The notes: a model not told the origin generated them from the letters alone. Numbered from the stretch's first letter, positions 32,878 through 41,426 are shown. The stretch: 64,000 nt of DNA from Nocardia sp. NBC_01503 (GCF_036327755.1 NZ_CP109596.1:6696001-6760000), one strand, 5' to 3'. A program made the numbers and translations.

Positions 32878-34020
32878 ATGAGCGCAGAGATCACTCCCTT
32901 CCGTATCGACGTCCCCCAAGCTCAGCTCGACGATCTGCACAGGCGACTGGATGAGACCCGCTGGCCGGACGGCGTCGCCGGAGTCGGTTGGGCGCAAGGC
33001 ATTCCGCTCGACTACACGCGGGAGTTGGCGCGGTACTGGCGCACTGCCTACGACTGGCGGGCGCAGGAGGCGCGACTCAACTCGTTCCCACAGTTCCGCA
33101 CCGAGATCGACGGTCACGAGGTGCATTTCCTCCATGTCCGGTCCGCGGTGCCCGACGCGATGCCGCTCATCCTCACCCACGGGTGGCCGGGATCGATCGT
33201 GGAGTTCCTCGATGTGATCGGTCCGCTGACCGATCCGGTCGCGCACGGCGGCCAGGCCGGGGATGCGTTCGATGTCGTGGTGCCGACGATTCCGGGATTC
33301 GGATGGTCCGGGCCCGCTGTCGGCTGGTCGACGAGCCGGGCCGCGCGGGCCTGGGCCGAACTCATGCGGCGACTCGGCTATGACCGCTACGCCGCACACG
33401 GGGAAGACACCGGAGCGGCCATCTCACGGGAGCTGGCGGTGATCGATCCCGAACATGTTGTGGCGCTGCACGTGACGATGATCGCCTCGGCCACGGTCAC
33501 TCCCGAGACGGCCGACCTGGACAATCCCGCCGAGAAGCGAGCATTGCAGTTGACTCAGCGCGCACAGTACGAACTCGGCGCGTACGCGATGTTGCAGGCC
33601 ACTCGCCCGCAGACGCTGTCGTACGCGCTCGCCGACTCGCCGGTGGGTCAAATGGCTTGGATCGTCGAACGATTCAAGGACTGGACCGACTCGACCGATG
33701 CGCCCGAGGACGCCGTCGATCGGGACGCGATGCTGACCAACGTCATGATCTATTGGCTCAACGGCACCGCGGGCTCGTCGGCCCGCTACTACTACGAGGG
33801 GGCCGCGACCTGGGGCAGGCCCGAACCGGAGACCGATGTGCCGGTCGCCGTGGCGGTGTTGCCGCAGGACCTCGGCATCCCCGTCCGCCGCATCGCGGAG
33901 CGGAACCACAATATTGTGCGGTGGACGGAGTTCGATCGAGGCGGTCACTTCGCGGCGATGGAGGAACCGGACCTCATCGTCGACGACCTGCGCGCCACCT
34001 TCCGCGAATACCGCGACTAG
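32878..34020 (+). CDS. epoxide hydrolase family protein
   Basis: This 380-residue alpha/beta hydrolase has the epoxide hydrolase N-terminal (EHN) domain (FRIDVPQAQLDDLHRRLDETRWP). Next come the oxyanion motif LTHGWPGSIVEF, a nucleophile region HGEDTGAAISRELA with the Asp of the usual G-x-D-x-G, and the C-terminal catalytic His in GGHFAAMEEP. It opens an epoxide to a diol; the substrate is unknown. A conserved YYYEG segment supplies cap-domain tyrosines. Regulation by the divergent WYL protein is likely. Confidence 0.9.
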   Translation: MSAEITPFRIDVPQAQLDDLHRRLDETRWPDGVAGVGWAQGIPLDYTRELARYWRTAYDWRAQEARLNSFPQFRTEIDGHEVHFLHVRSAVPDAMPLILTHGWPGSIVEFLDVIGPLTDPVAHGGQAGDAFDVVVPTIPGFGWSGPAVGWSTSRAARAWAELMRRLGYDRYAAHGEDTGAAISRELAVIDPEHVVALHVTMIASATVTPETADLDNPAEKRALQLTQRAQYELGAYAMLQATRPQTLSYALADSPVGQMAWIVERFKDWTDSTDAPEDAVDRDAMLTNVMIYWLNGTAGSSARYYYEGAATWGRPEPETDVPVAVAVLPQDLGIPVRRIAERNHNIVRWTEFDRGGHFAAMEEPDLIVDDLRATFREYRD

Positions 34021-34051
34021 GCAAGGTATCTCGCCGAATCGGGGGAATTCG

Positions 34052-34750
34052 TCAGGGGCAGCAGTCGCAGTCGCGTGCGGCCGCTGCCTCGGCACCCGGG
34101 GCGGCGGGAATCGCACAGCAGGGGTCTCCGCGCCAGGCGTTGATGCCCTCGCGCACCGCGATGGCGGCGATGACGAAAGCCGCGATCGGGTCCGCCCAGG
34201 ACCAGCCGAGTGCGGCGTTCAGGAGCAGTCCGACCAGGAGCACCGCCGAGAGGTAAGTACAGAGCAGGGTTTGTTTCGAATCGGCCAGGGCCGAGGCCGA
34301 TCCCAGCTCTCGGGCCGTGCTGCGCTGGGTCCAGGACAGCGTCGGCATTATCGCGAGACTGGCTGCGGCCAGGGCGATTCCGATGGGGGAGTGGCGGGCT
34401 ACGCCGATACCGAGCAGGGATCGGACCGAGTCCACGCTGACGTAGAGGGCCAGGGCGAAGAAGGAGAACGCGATAATTCGCAGCGCCGCCTTCTCCCGAG
34501 CCTCGGGATTTCGGGCGGAGAACTGCCAGGCCACGGCGGCGGCCGAGGAGACTTCGATAATCGAGTCCAGGCCGAATCCGATGAGCGCGGTGGAGGAAGC
34601 ACGGGTTCCCTCGGTGAGGGCGACGATCGCCTCGATCACGTTGTAGGAGATCGTCGCCACGACCAGCCAGCGAATTCGCTTTGTCAGCAAGGCTTTTCGC
34701 TGCGGGGACGGGCGCGTGAGCGATGGTACGGCGGGCATACCGAGTGACAT
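34052..34750 (-). CDS. cation diffusion facilitator-like transporter with Cys-rich tail
   Basis: The ATG at 34748-34750 overlaps the regulator's stop by one base, giving 232 residues. Six transmembrane segments are visible. TM2 carries GFGLDSIIEVSSAAAVAW and TM5 carries SASALADSKQTLLCTYLSAVLLVG, both with the metal-site Asp/Ser or Asp/Lys pattern of CDF-like proteins. The usual cytoplasmic C-terminal domain is missing. It is replaced by a short tail with GDPCC and DCDCC motifs suited to soft metals. It is likely an exporter for Cd, Pb, Zn or a similar ion, controlled by the CmtR-like protein. Confidence 0.88.
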   Translation of the reverse strand: MSLGMPAVPSLTRPSPQRKALLTKRIRWLVVATISYNVIEAIVALTEGTRASSTALIGFGLDSIIEVSSAAAVAWQFSARNPEAREKAALRIIAFSFFALALYVSVDSVRSLLGIGVARHSPIGIALAAASLAIMPTLSWTQRSTARELGSASALADSKQTLLCTYLSAVLLVGLLLNAALGWSWADPIAAFVIAAIAVREGINAWRGDPCCAIPAAPGAEAAAARDCDCCP

Positions 34751-35079
34751 CAGCAGCAGCCTTCGGTTTCGGAGGCCGTGCAGCAGGCGGGGTCGACGGC
34801 CAGGACCAGACCCAGGAGATCCTCCAGGGCGCGGGCGATGCGCGCGTCGGCCAGTTCGTAGCGGGAGCGGCGACCCTCCGGAACGGCTACCACCAAGCCG
34901 CAACCGCGCAGACAGGCAAGGTGATTGGAGAGGATCTGGCGGGACACGCCGATCCGATCGGCCAGATCCGAGGGGTAGCCGGGTTCGGAGCGCAGGCTCA
35001 ACAGGATTCGGGTGCGGGTCGGGTCGGAGAGCGCGCGGCCGAAGCGGGCCAGGGCATCGGTGTGCAGCGACGTTTCCAC
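34750..35079 (-). CDS. cmtR: ArsR/SmtB family metal sensor, CmtR-like
   Basis: This 109-residue protein starts at a GTG. The winged helix contains LARFGRALSDPTRTRILLSL and SRQILSNHLACLRGCGLV. The Cys-x3-Cys in the recognition helix (LACLRGCG) and the later VLAVDPACC match Mycobacterium CmtR, where two recognition-helix Cys and one C-terminal Cys bind Cd(II) or Pb(II). Here the tail has additional Cys (ACC and EGCC). As an ArsR repressor it should release DNA when metal binds. It is the first gene of a two-gene operon with the exporter. Confidence 0.88.
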   Translation of the reverse strand: METSLHTDALARFGRALSDPTRTRILLSLRSEPGYPSDLADRIGVSRQILSNHLACLRGCGLVVAVPEGRRSRYELADARIARALEDLLGLVLAVDPACCTASETEGCC

Positions 35080-35090
35080 CGGACAAACAG

Positions 35091-35106
35091 TACAGATAAT
35101 TCTGTA
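35091..35106. promoter_or_regulatory. ArsR-type operator
   Basis: TACAGA (35091-35096) and TCTGTA (35101-35106) form a perfect repeat with a TAAT spacer, 12 bp before the cmtR start. The region is A/T-rich, as expected for a promoter. Confidence 0.6.
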
Positions 35107-35112
35107 TTCAGG

Positions 35113-36087
35113 TCAATCTGAACTATTGGAGCCCGCGGCGTCGAGTTTGGCTGCCAGCAGGTGGCAGCGAGCGGCGAGGTCGGGTGGGTCCAGTACCTCG
35201 AAGTCGTGTCCGAGCCGCAGTACATGAAAGAGGACGGCGTCGAGATCGGTTGCGCCGCTGAGCACTTCACATTTGCCTTTACCTCGGGGCCGTACCACAG
35301 CCGCGGCGGCCGGGATTTGCGCGCGCACCGCCGCGGCTTGGGCGTGCACCAGGAAGCGGGCTTGTTTCGCGTAGACCCCGCTGGCCACGCTCTCCTGTAC
35401 GTAGGCGACCGGGTCCGGGGTCGGTCTGGCACGGAAACGCCAGGTGCGAGCCGAGACCGCGGTCATTCGGTCGACTCGGAAACTGCGCCAGTCGGCGCGA
35501 TCGAGGTCGTAGGCGAAGAGATACCAGCGGCGGTCGGAGGCGACCAGGCGGTACGGCTCGACCCGGCGGCGGGTGAGGGTGTCGGCGGAGGGGTAGTCGA
35601 AGCCGACTTCGAGTTCGTCGCGGCAGGCCCGCGCCAAGGCCATGAGGGTGCCCGGATCGACCGGGGTCCGACCGCCGTCGAATGATTCGACCGCACCGGC
35701 GAGCGTGCGCACCTCGTGTCGTAAACGACTGGGCAGCACGCGATCCAGTTTGGTCAGCGCCCGCAGCGCCGCATCGCCGACGCCCGCGACCGCACCACCC
35801 GCACCGATCAGCAGCGCGACCGCGGTGACAATCGCCTCGTCGTCATCGAGCAGCAGTGGTGGCAGGTCCTGTCCGGAACCGAGTTGATACCCGCCGCCGA
35901 CACCCTGACTCGCGTGCACCGGATAGCCGAGAGCGCGCAGGCGTTCGACATCACGGCGGACCGTGCGAGGCGTGACACCCAAGCGGCCGGCGAGTTCCGG
36001 ACCCGTCCAGACCTGCCGTTGCTGTAAGAGTCCGAGCAGATTGAGAACCCGCTCGGTGGTGCCGGGCGCAGCAGCGGATGCCGTCAT
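35113..36087 (-). CDS. WYL-domain transcriptional regulator (copy 2)
   Basis: The ATG at 36085-36087 has an AAAGGTGG ribosome-binding site and is preferred to the GTG at 36108. The product has 324 residues. The winged helix is TTERVLNLLGLLQQRQVWTG, then LGVTPRTVRRDVERLRALGYPVHASQ. The WYL core is ASDRRWYLFAYDLDRADWRSFRVDRM. The overall layout mirrors copy 1. It is divergent from the DinB/RidA pair, and the gap contains an inverted repeat of the same design as copy 1's operator. Confidence 0.92.
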   Translation of the reverse strand: MTASAAAPGTTERVLNLLGLLQQRQVWTGPELAGRLGVTPRTVRRDVERLRALGYPVHASQGVGGGYQLGSGQDLPPLLLDDDEAIVTAVALLIGAGGAVAGVGDAALRALTKLDRVLPSRLRHEVRTLAGAVESFDGGRTPVDPGTLMALARACRDELEVGFDYPSADTLTRRRVEPYRLVASDRRWYLFAYDLDRADWRSFRVDRMTAVSARTWRFRARPTPDPVAYVQESVASGVYAKQARFLVHAQAAAVRAQIPAAAAVVRPRGKGKCEVLSGATDLDAVLFHVLRLGHDFEVLDPPDLAARCHLLAAKLDAAGSNSSD

Positions 36088-36122
36088 CGAACCCACCTTT
36101 CCTGTCACCGAGTCTCCTCAAG

Positions 36123-36147
36123 ATAGCGGACCGATACTGTCCGCTAT
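36123..36147. promoter_or_regulatory. WYL operator 2
   Basis: ATAGCGGAC (36123-36131) and GTCCGCTAT (36139-36147) are perfect 9-bp arms with a 7-nt spacer, lying between the second WYL gene and the DinB gene. It shares the GGAC-N7-GTCC core and exact spacing with operator 1. Confidence 0.75.
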
Positions 36148-36165
36148 TGGTGTCAGGGTGGTCGC

Positions 36166-36756
36166 ATGGACGCAGACGGATACGACTGGAATCGATCACT
36201 CCGGGAGCAGTGGGAGTGGCATTGGGACAATCAGATTCGACCGCGGCTCGCGGGGCTCACCGATGACGAGTACTTCTGGTCACCGGCGCCGGACGCCTGG
36301 AGTGTGCGGCCGCTCGGCACCTCGACCGCGCCGGTGCAGGCCGGGGTGGGGGGCTTCATCATCGACTACGCATTTCCGACACCCACGCCCGCGCCGTTCA
36401 CCACCATCGCCTGGCGGCTCGGGCATGTGATCGTCGGCGTGCTCGCCATGCGCAACGCCGCGCATTTCGGCGCGCCCGAGACCTCCTACGAGAAATGGGA
36501 GTACGCGCACACCGCCGCCGCGGCCCTGGAACAGCTCGAGACGCAGATCGATACCTGGTCGACCGGAGTGCGGGGGCTCAGCGAGGCCGAGCTGCGCACC
36601 CCGATCGGGCCGAAAGAGCCGTATCCCGAGCTGTCCATGGCGGATTTGATACTGCACATCAATCGCGAACTGATACATCATCTTTCCGAGGTCTGCCTGC
36701 TGCGCGACCTCTACCTGCACACGCATCTCGAGGCACACCCGAAGGAGAACCGATGA
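36166..36756 (+). CDS. DinB superfamily protein
   Basis: This 196-residue protein starts behind AGGGTGG. It shows the four-helix DinB pattern: DWNRSLREQWEWHWDNQIRPRLAGLTDDEYFW with WSPAPDAWSVRP near the N-terminus, TIAWRLGHVIVGVLAMRN in the middle, and LILHINRELIHHLSEVCLLRDLY near the end. His residues in helix 2 and the HH pair near the end are candidate metal ligands. DinB-like proteins include thiol transferases and many unknown enzymes. It overlaps ridA (ATGA) and is likely controlled by the divergent WYL regulator. Confidence 0.85.
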   Translation: MDADGYDWNRSLREQWEWHWDNQIRPRLAGLTDDEYFWSPAPDAWSVRPLGTSTAPVQAGVGGFIIDYAFPTPTPAPFTTIAWRLGHVIVGVLAMRNAAHFGAPETSYEKWEYAHTAAAALEQLETQIDTWSTGVRGLSEAELRTPIGPKEPYPELSMADLILHINRELIHHLSEVCLLRDLYLHTHLEAHPKENR

Positions 36757-37145
36757 CCGCCGAGCCGATCCATCTGGACCCGGAAGAGCTCTTCTACAAC
36801 CCGGCGTTCACCCAGGGCGTGATCGCGCCCGCGGGCAAGACCCTCTATGTCGGCGGCCAACTCGGCAGTGACAGCACCGGCAAGCTGCTCGACGGCGTGG
36901 CGGCGCAGACGAAACAGGCGATGCGCAATGTGCTGGCGGTGCTGGCCGCCGCGGGTACCGGACCCGAGCATGTGGTGAAGCTGAATATCTACCTCGGCGC
37001 GGACGTCGACTCGGCGGCGGGATACGCCGCGTCCCGGGAGGTGTGGGGTGATCACCGCACCGCCATCACCGTGGTCTCGGTGGCGTCGCAGGGCCGCCCG
37101 GGCGCCCTCGTACAGATCGATGCGGTAGCGCTCATCCCCGACTAG
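36753..37145 (+). CDS. RidA family protein
   Basis: This 130-residue protein starts behind AAGGAG and overlaps the DinB gene. RidA/YjgF features are GVIAPAGKTLYVGGQLGSDSTGKLL, TKQAMRNVLAVLAAAGTGPEHVVKLNIYL and the C-terminal GRPGALVQIDAVALIP. The catalytic Arg of true RidA (R105 in Salmonella) has a candidate equivalent in the QGRPGALVQID segment. RidA hydrolyses reactive enamine or imine intermediates. Pairing with DinB is conserved by coupling here, but the joint role is unknown. Confidence 0.88.
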   Translation: MTAEPIHLDPEELFYNPAFTQGVIAPAGKTLYVGGQLGSDSTGKLLDGVAAQTKQAMRNVLAVLAAAGTGPEHVVKLNIYLGADVDSAAGYAASREVWGDHRTAITVVSVASQGRPGALVQIDAVALIPD

Positions 37146-37182
37146 GAGTGCGGCGAAAGCCGCTCGGCGGGTTCAGCTTTCG

Positions 37183-37305
37183 GTGTGGCGAGCGATCGCT
37201 CCGACACTGGCCAACGGTGTGACCCTGGCGACCGAATCACTCCCGAACCCGGCGCGCCGCGCCGACGCACTCATGGCGATAGTCGCCGACGGCCCGCTGA
37301 CCTGA
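37183..37305 (+). pseudogene. possible gene remnant or small orphan ORF
   Basis: A 40-codon frame after GTG 37183 encodes a peptide beginning VWRAIAPTLANGV with a compositionally normal NPARRADALMAIV stretch and ends 5 bp before the big terminator. The frame stays open upstream to the ridA stop region. It reads like the C-terminal end of a protein, but no family was recognised. It may be the scar of a lost gene or chance. Confidence 0.25.
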
Positions 37306-37309
37306 CCGA

Positions 37310-37356
37310 CGAAAACAGCGCCTGTCCCGAGAATCTCGGGGCAGGCGCTGTTTTCG
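37310..37356. terminator. very long bidirectional terminator hairpin
   Basis: Twenty-three-nt arms (37310-37332 and 37334-37356) pair along their whole length except one T-G position, around a single central A. Outer ends are A-rich on one side and T-rich on the other (AAAAC and GTTTT), giving a U-run in both directions. It separates ridA from the convergent conservon. Confidence 0.9.
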
Positions 37357-37369
37357 TGGCGAGGAGGGT

Positions 37370-37963
37370 TCAGCTACCGACCGGTGCGGCCGCGGCGCGG
37401 GTGATGAGGTACTCCACCAGCGTCATGAGCACGTTCTTGGCCGATACGCGATCACGGGCATCGCAGAGCAGAACGGGAATCTGCTCGTCGAGGTCGAGGG
37501 CCTCGCGGACCTCGACCGGGGTGTACAGCGGTGCGCCTTCGAAGCAATTGACGGCGACCGTGAACGCCACGCCGCGGCGTTCGAAGAAGTCGATTGCCGC
37601 GAAAGACCCTTCGAGACGGCGGGTGTCGGCCAGTACGACCGCCCCGAGCGCACCGCGCGCCAATTCGTCCCAGAGGAACCAGAATCGATCCTGTCCGGGC
37701 GTTCCGAACAGGTACAGCACCAGGTTTCGATCGATGGTGATGCGGCCGAAGTCCAAGGCCACCGTGGTGGTGGTCTTGCCTTCCACACCGCGTAGATCGT
37801 CGACCCCTGCGGAGAGTTCGGTGATGAGTTCTTCGGTTCTCAGCGGCGTTATTTCGCTGAGCGCCCCCACCATGGTCGTCTTGCCCACACCGAAACCGCC
37901 CGCGATGAGAATCTTCACCGACGCGGCCATGGGCTGGGATTGGTCAAAGTTTTCGGATGCCAT
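37370..37963 (-). CDS. cvnD: CvnD-type small GTPase, conservon 1
   Basis: The ATG at 37961-37963 gives 197 residues and an N-terminus aligned with CvnD of the second conservon. The GTPase motifs are P-loop GGFGVGKTT, the DFGRI and GTPGQDRF switch II region, NCFEGA at the G4 position (family variant of NKxD) and CDARD at G5. Conservon GTPases work with the CvnA/B/C complex at the membrane in actinomycete development and metabolism. Its start overlaps cvnC by 20 nt. Confidence 0.93.
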   Translation of the reverse strand: MASENFDQSQPMAASVKILIAGGFGVGKTTMVGALSEITPLRTEELITELSAGVDDLRGVEGKTTTTVALDFGRITIDRNLVLYLFGTPGQDRFWFLWDELARGALGAVVLADTRRLEGSFAAIDFFERRGVAFTVAVNCFEGAPLYTPVEVREALDLDEQIPVLLCDARDRVSAKNVLMTLVEYLITRAAAAPVGS

Positions 37964-38321
37964 CGAGTACAGCTCGCAAAATGTTGAGGTCACCGGGCGC
38001 GGCCTCGGGGGAGACCGGCGCCCGGAACTTGAGGATGCCGTCGGAGATGAGGTCGCCGACGAGGATCTTGGTCACTGCCAGTGGAAGCCGCAGGGCCGCC
38101 GATACTTCGGCGACCGACAGCGGGAGCCTGCACAGGCGAACGATATCGCCGTATTCCGGTTCGACCCGGCGCAGCACCGGTGCCGCATTGGGCACCACTA
38201 CTACCGTGAGCATGTCCAGATCATGCCCAGCGCCCATGGTTCGACCGCCGGTCCTGGCGTATGGGCGCACCAATGGACCTGCTTGATCGTCGAACCAGTG
38301 ATCCCCCGGCCTGGCCATCAT
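37944..38321 (-). CDS. cvnC: CvnC (DUF742) protein, conservon 1
   Basis: This 125-residue protein starts with tandem ATGs (38321, 38318). The first overlaps the cvnB stop as ATGA. DUF742 features are DHWFDDQAGPLVRPYARTGGRT at the N-terminus, then EPEYGDIVRLCRLPLSVAEVSAALRLPLAVTKILVGDL, a winged-helix-like segment, and an ILRAVLDGIRKL tail. In Streptomyces conservons CvnC associates with CvnB and CvnD. Only conservon 1 in this window has this gene. Confidence 0.92.
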   Translation of the reverse strand: MMARPGDHWFDDQAGPLVRPYARTGGRTMGAGHDLDMLTVVVVPNAAPVLRRVEPEYGDIVRLCRLPLSVAEVSAALRLPLAVTKILVGDLISDGILKFRAPVSPEAAPGDLNILRAVLDGIRKL

Positions 38322-38743
38322 GACAGCCTGGGGTCAACCTGTCCGGCCAGATGATGGCGCGGCGTGGTGGACAGATAGGTGCCGACGCGCTGCACGGTCA
38401 GGTTCATCTCGTAGGCGACCATGCCGAGGTTGGCTTGTTCGTTGGCCTGCAACGCGAGACAGGCGTGGCTGCCCGCGGCGGTCACGAACAGCACCGCGCG
38501 ATCCAGCTCGATGACCGCCTGGCGGACACCGCCGCCGTCGAACCGGCTGCCCGCGCTGCGGGCCAGTCCGTAGAGGGTCGAGGACATCGCGCCGAAGTGT
38601 TCGGCGTCCTCGCGGCTCATAGCGGAGGAGCGCCCGAGTAGCAGGCCGTCGGTGGAGTGCACCACCGCGTGCCGGACGCCCGCGAGTCGATCCACCAGAT
38701 CATCGAGTAGCCAGTTGAGATCACCAGCGTTTGAGGTGGTCAC
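38318..38743 (-). CDS. cvnB: CvnB Roadblock/LC7 protein, conservon 1
   Basis: GTG 38743 gives 141 residues starting directly at the Roadblock/LC7 domain (GDLNWLLDDLVDRLAGVRHAVVHSTDGLLLGRS, key part LVDRLAGVRHAVVHSTDG). AVLFVTAAGSHACLAL and NLGMVAYEMNLTVQRVG are typical. Such proteins regulate small GTPases. The start lies 23 nt inside the end of cvnA, the same overlap as in conservon 2. Longer frames upstream are shadows of cvnA. Confidence 0.93.
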   Translation of the reverse strand: MTTSNAGDLNWLLDDLVDRLAGVRHAVVHSTDGLLLGRSSAMSREDAEHFGAMSSTLYGLARSAGSRFDGGGVRQAVIELDRAVLFVTAAGSHACLALQANEQANLGMVAYEMNLTVQRVGTYLSTTPRHHLAGQVDPRLS

Positions 38744-41327
38744 CGTCGCCTTCCTGTCGGTCCTGGAATGGGTGGGACACAGGCTCGACCGCGCCGGGAT
38801 CGGCCCGGCGGCCCTGCCTGGTTCCGTTTTCGATGGCGGAGAACAGATCTCGGGCCTGCTCGGCCGTGCGGGTGGGCTGTTCGGGCGACTCCTGAGCCGC
38901 CTTTTCCTGCGCCAATTCCGGTGCGAGACTTGCCTGCCGCCGCCTTCGCGGGAGCTCCGGACGGACGTCGGAGCCAGTGTACTGGGACCGATCGAATTCG
39001 CGTGCACGGAAATCGTTTTCCGGTTGCTGCCGGGGTGCCGGGGCAGGCGGAATGTACTGCGGCCGATTGGTGCTCGGATGTGTCGGTGGTTCGAAGGGTC
39101 GCGGGGTATCGAAGGACATCTGTCGCTCCGGGGCGAGGGGTTCGGGCCGGGCAGGCAGGGCCGGATTCGAAAACGACGCGGGGGCAGGCGGTTCGAGCTG
39201 CCGGGGCGATTCGAAGGGTCCGGGGTTGCCGATCGGCTTCGGCGCTTCGGGCGCGTTCGGGGCCTCGAACTGCTTGGACGCCTCGAACTGCTGCTGGGCC
39301 TCGAGCTGCCGGGCGGTCTCGGCGGCGAGGGCGGCGTGGAACTGCCCGGTGTCGAATGCCGTGGGTACGGCCGGGATTTCGCCGGTCCGGCCCGCCGAGA
39401 CGGTGAGCGAGGAGGGCACCAGCACGATGGCGCGCACGCCGCCGTAATCGGATTCGGCCAGTCGCACCGAGATGCCGTTGCGGACCGCCAGCTGCGCCAC
39501 CACGAACATGCCGAGGCGGGAATCCTCCGAGAGCGTGTTGACGCCGAAATCCGGTGGGTTGCGCAGCATATCGTTGATGCGGGCGAACTCGGCCTCGGGC
39601 ATGCCCATGCCCTGGTCGACGATTTCGATGGCGATGCCCTTGCCGACCACATTGCCGCGCACCTCGACCTGCGAGGACGGCGGGGAGAAGTGCGCGGCAT
39701 TGTCGACGAGTTCGGCGAGCAGGTGGATGAGGTCGGCCACGGCCGAACCGGCAACCGCCACCTCGGGTAGTCGAGTGATCTTGACGCGGGTGTAGTCCAG
39801 GGCCTCGCCCACACCGCTTCGCACCAATTCGATGAGCTGCACCGGATTTCGCCACTGCCGGCCCGGCTGCCCGCCCGCGAGGATGATCAGGTTCTCGGCA
39901 TTGCGGCGTTCGCGGGTGGCGAGGTGGTCCAGGCGGAAGAAGATCTCCAGCAGGGTGGGATCCTCCTGCTTGGCCTCGGCCTCGTCCAGCACCTCGAGCT
40001 GGCGGTGCACCACGACCTGGCTGCGGTGCGCGATATTGAGGAAGACCGCCTTCACGCCCTCGCGGGTGCGGGCCTCGGTGACCGCGGCGGAGACGGCGGC
40101 GGTGTGCGCATGGCCGAACGCCTTCGCCACCTGACCGATCTCATCGGTGCCGAAGTCGAGTTCGGGTGTCTCGGTGGAGATCTCGACCTGTTTGCCGTCA
40201 CGCAGCTGCGACATGATCTCGGGCAGTCGCTCATCGGCGAGCACGAAGGTCTGGTCACGAAGCCGCTTGAGCCGTCCGATGATGCGGTTGGCGAGCAGCA
40301 GGGCCACCAGGAACGCCGAGAGCGATACCAGCAGCATCGCGCCACCGGCGATGGCCGAGTTACGGGCGTTCTTGTCGGCGACGTCGGCGGCCACGCCGAG
40401 GGAGTACCGGCTCTGGGCGTCCCACATATCCAGCAGCGACTTGTTGACGGCGTTGACCGTGTCGTGCCATTCCTGCGGGGTGAAGGTCAGCGGCGCGACC
40501 GGCTGGGTGGCACCGGCTTTGACGGGCGCGGCGGTCATGGGATCGAGTGCGCGGGAAAGCAGCACATTCTCCATCATGATCAGCTTCTGCCAGTTCGGGT
40601 CATTGACCACGGCCTGGAAGGCGGGTTTGCCCTTACTGCCGTCCGCGCCGGCGAGCACACCGATATTGACTCGGTACGCGCCGAGGACCCGGGAGAATTC
40701 GACGGCCAGGTCCGGCGTGAGAGTGCCGTCCTTGAGCAGCACCTCGGCCAATGAATCCGCGCGCGAGAGCATTTCGGAGGCGGAGACGATCTCCAGGGTC
40801 GCCGCGGTCTCCATGGCGATTTCCGGATTGGGCGCGGTGGTCTCCACCGCGCGGGTGCCGATGGAGATGAGGTCGAGCAGATGTCCGTAGAAGTTGTAGG
40901 CGTCGGCCAACGGCAGTGCGCCGCCGTCGATCTGGGTGCGCACGGCCGCCAGGGATCGGGTCAGGGTGAGGAATCCGCCGACGTCGCCGGTGACCTCCTG
41001 CGGACCCAGGTTCTCCATGTCCTTGGTGGTGCCGCTCATCCCGCGCAGCGCATTGTCCAGCCGAGTTCTGGCCTGGGTCAAGGTCTTCGGGTTGGGTTCG
41101 TCACCCGCGAGCTGGGCCATGGTCAGCTGACGTTCCAACTGGACCGCGCTGACCAATTCCTTCGAAAGAGGTGTCGCGGCCGTGAGTGCGTCCGCCCACT
41201 CTCGCGCGTTCTTGCCTTCCACCACCAGGTATCCCGCGCCACCCACACCGATTACGAGCAGCGCGAGGCTCGGAACCAATGCGATGGCGAGAACACGGGT
41301 CCGGACCCCGAGTCTCGCTCTGAACAT
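38721..41327 (-). CDS. cvnA: CvnA sensor kinase-like protein, conservon 1
   Basis: The ATG at 41325-41327, or a GTG two codons earlier, gives about 868 residues. TM1 lies at about residues 12-33 (RTRVLAIALVPSLALLVIGVGG). An extracytoplasmic nitrate/nitrite-sensing-like region of about 290 residues follows, then TM2, a HAMP-like linker, and a histidine-kinase-like ATPase with LAELVDNAAHFSPP (N box) and EIVDQGMGMPEAE (G1). A phosphoacceptor H-box is replaced by FLNIAHRSQVVVHRQLEVLDE. The C-terminal 250 residues are Pro/Gln-rich with a conserved end (SAIENGTRQGRRADPG). It senses a signal for the Cvn GTPase module. Confidence 0.92.
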   Translation of the reverse strand: MFRARLGVRTRVLAIALVPSLALLVIGVGGAGYLVVEGKNAREWADALTAATPLSKELVSAVQLERQLTMAQLAGDEPNPKTLTQARTRLDNALRGMSGTTKDMENLGPQEVTGDVGGFLTLTRSLAAVRTQIDGGALPLADAYNFYGHLLDLISIGTRAVETTAPNPEIAMETAATLEIVSASEMLSRADSLAEVLLKDGTLTPDLAVEFSRVLGAYRVNIGVLAGADGSKGKPAFQAVVNDPNWQKLIMMENVLLSRALDPMTAAPVKAGATQPVAPLTFTPQEWHDTVNAVNKSLLDMWDAQSRYSLGVAADVADKNARNSAIAGGAMLLVSLSAFLVALLLANRIIGRLKRLRDQTFVLADERLPEIMSQLRDGKQVEISTETPELDFGTDEIGQVAKAFGHAHTAAVSAAVTEARTREGVKAVFLNIAHRSQVVVHRQLEVLDEAEAKQEDPTLLEIFFRLDHLATRERRNAENLIILAGGQPGRQWRNPVQLIELVRSGVGEALDYTRVKITRLPEVAVAGSAVADLIHLLAELVDNAAHFSPPSSQVEVRGNVVGKGIAIEIVDQGMGMPEAEFARINDMLRNPPDFGVNTLSEDSRLGMFVVAQLAVRNGISVRLAESDYGGVRAIVLVPSSLTVSAGRTGEIPAVPTAFDTGQFHAALAAETARQLEAQQQFEASKQFEAPNAPEAPKPIGNPGPFESPRQLEPPAPASFSNPALPARPEPLAPERQMSFDTPRPFEPPTHPSTNRPQYIPPAPAPRQQPENDFRAREFDRSQYTGSDVRPELPRRRRQASLAPELAQEKAAQESPEQPTRTAEQARDLFSAIENGTRQGRRADPGAVEPVSHPFQDRQEGDGDHLKRW

Positions 41328-41426
41328 CGCCACAACGTAACGGGACGTGCATCACATTCTCAACCGTATCCCATTGAACGGGAACATTATTGACACGCCA
41401 AGTTATGCATGCTTCGGAATCGAAGG

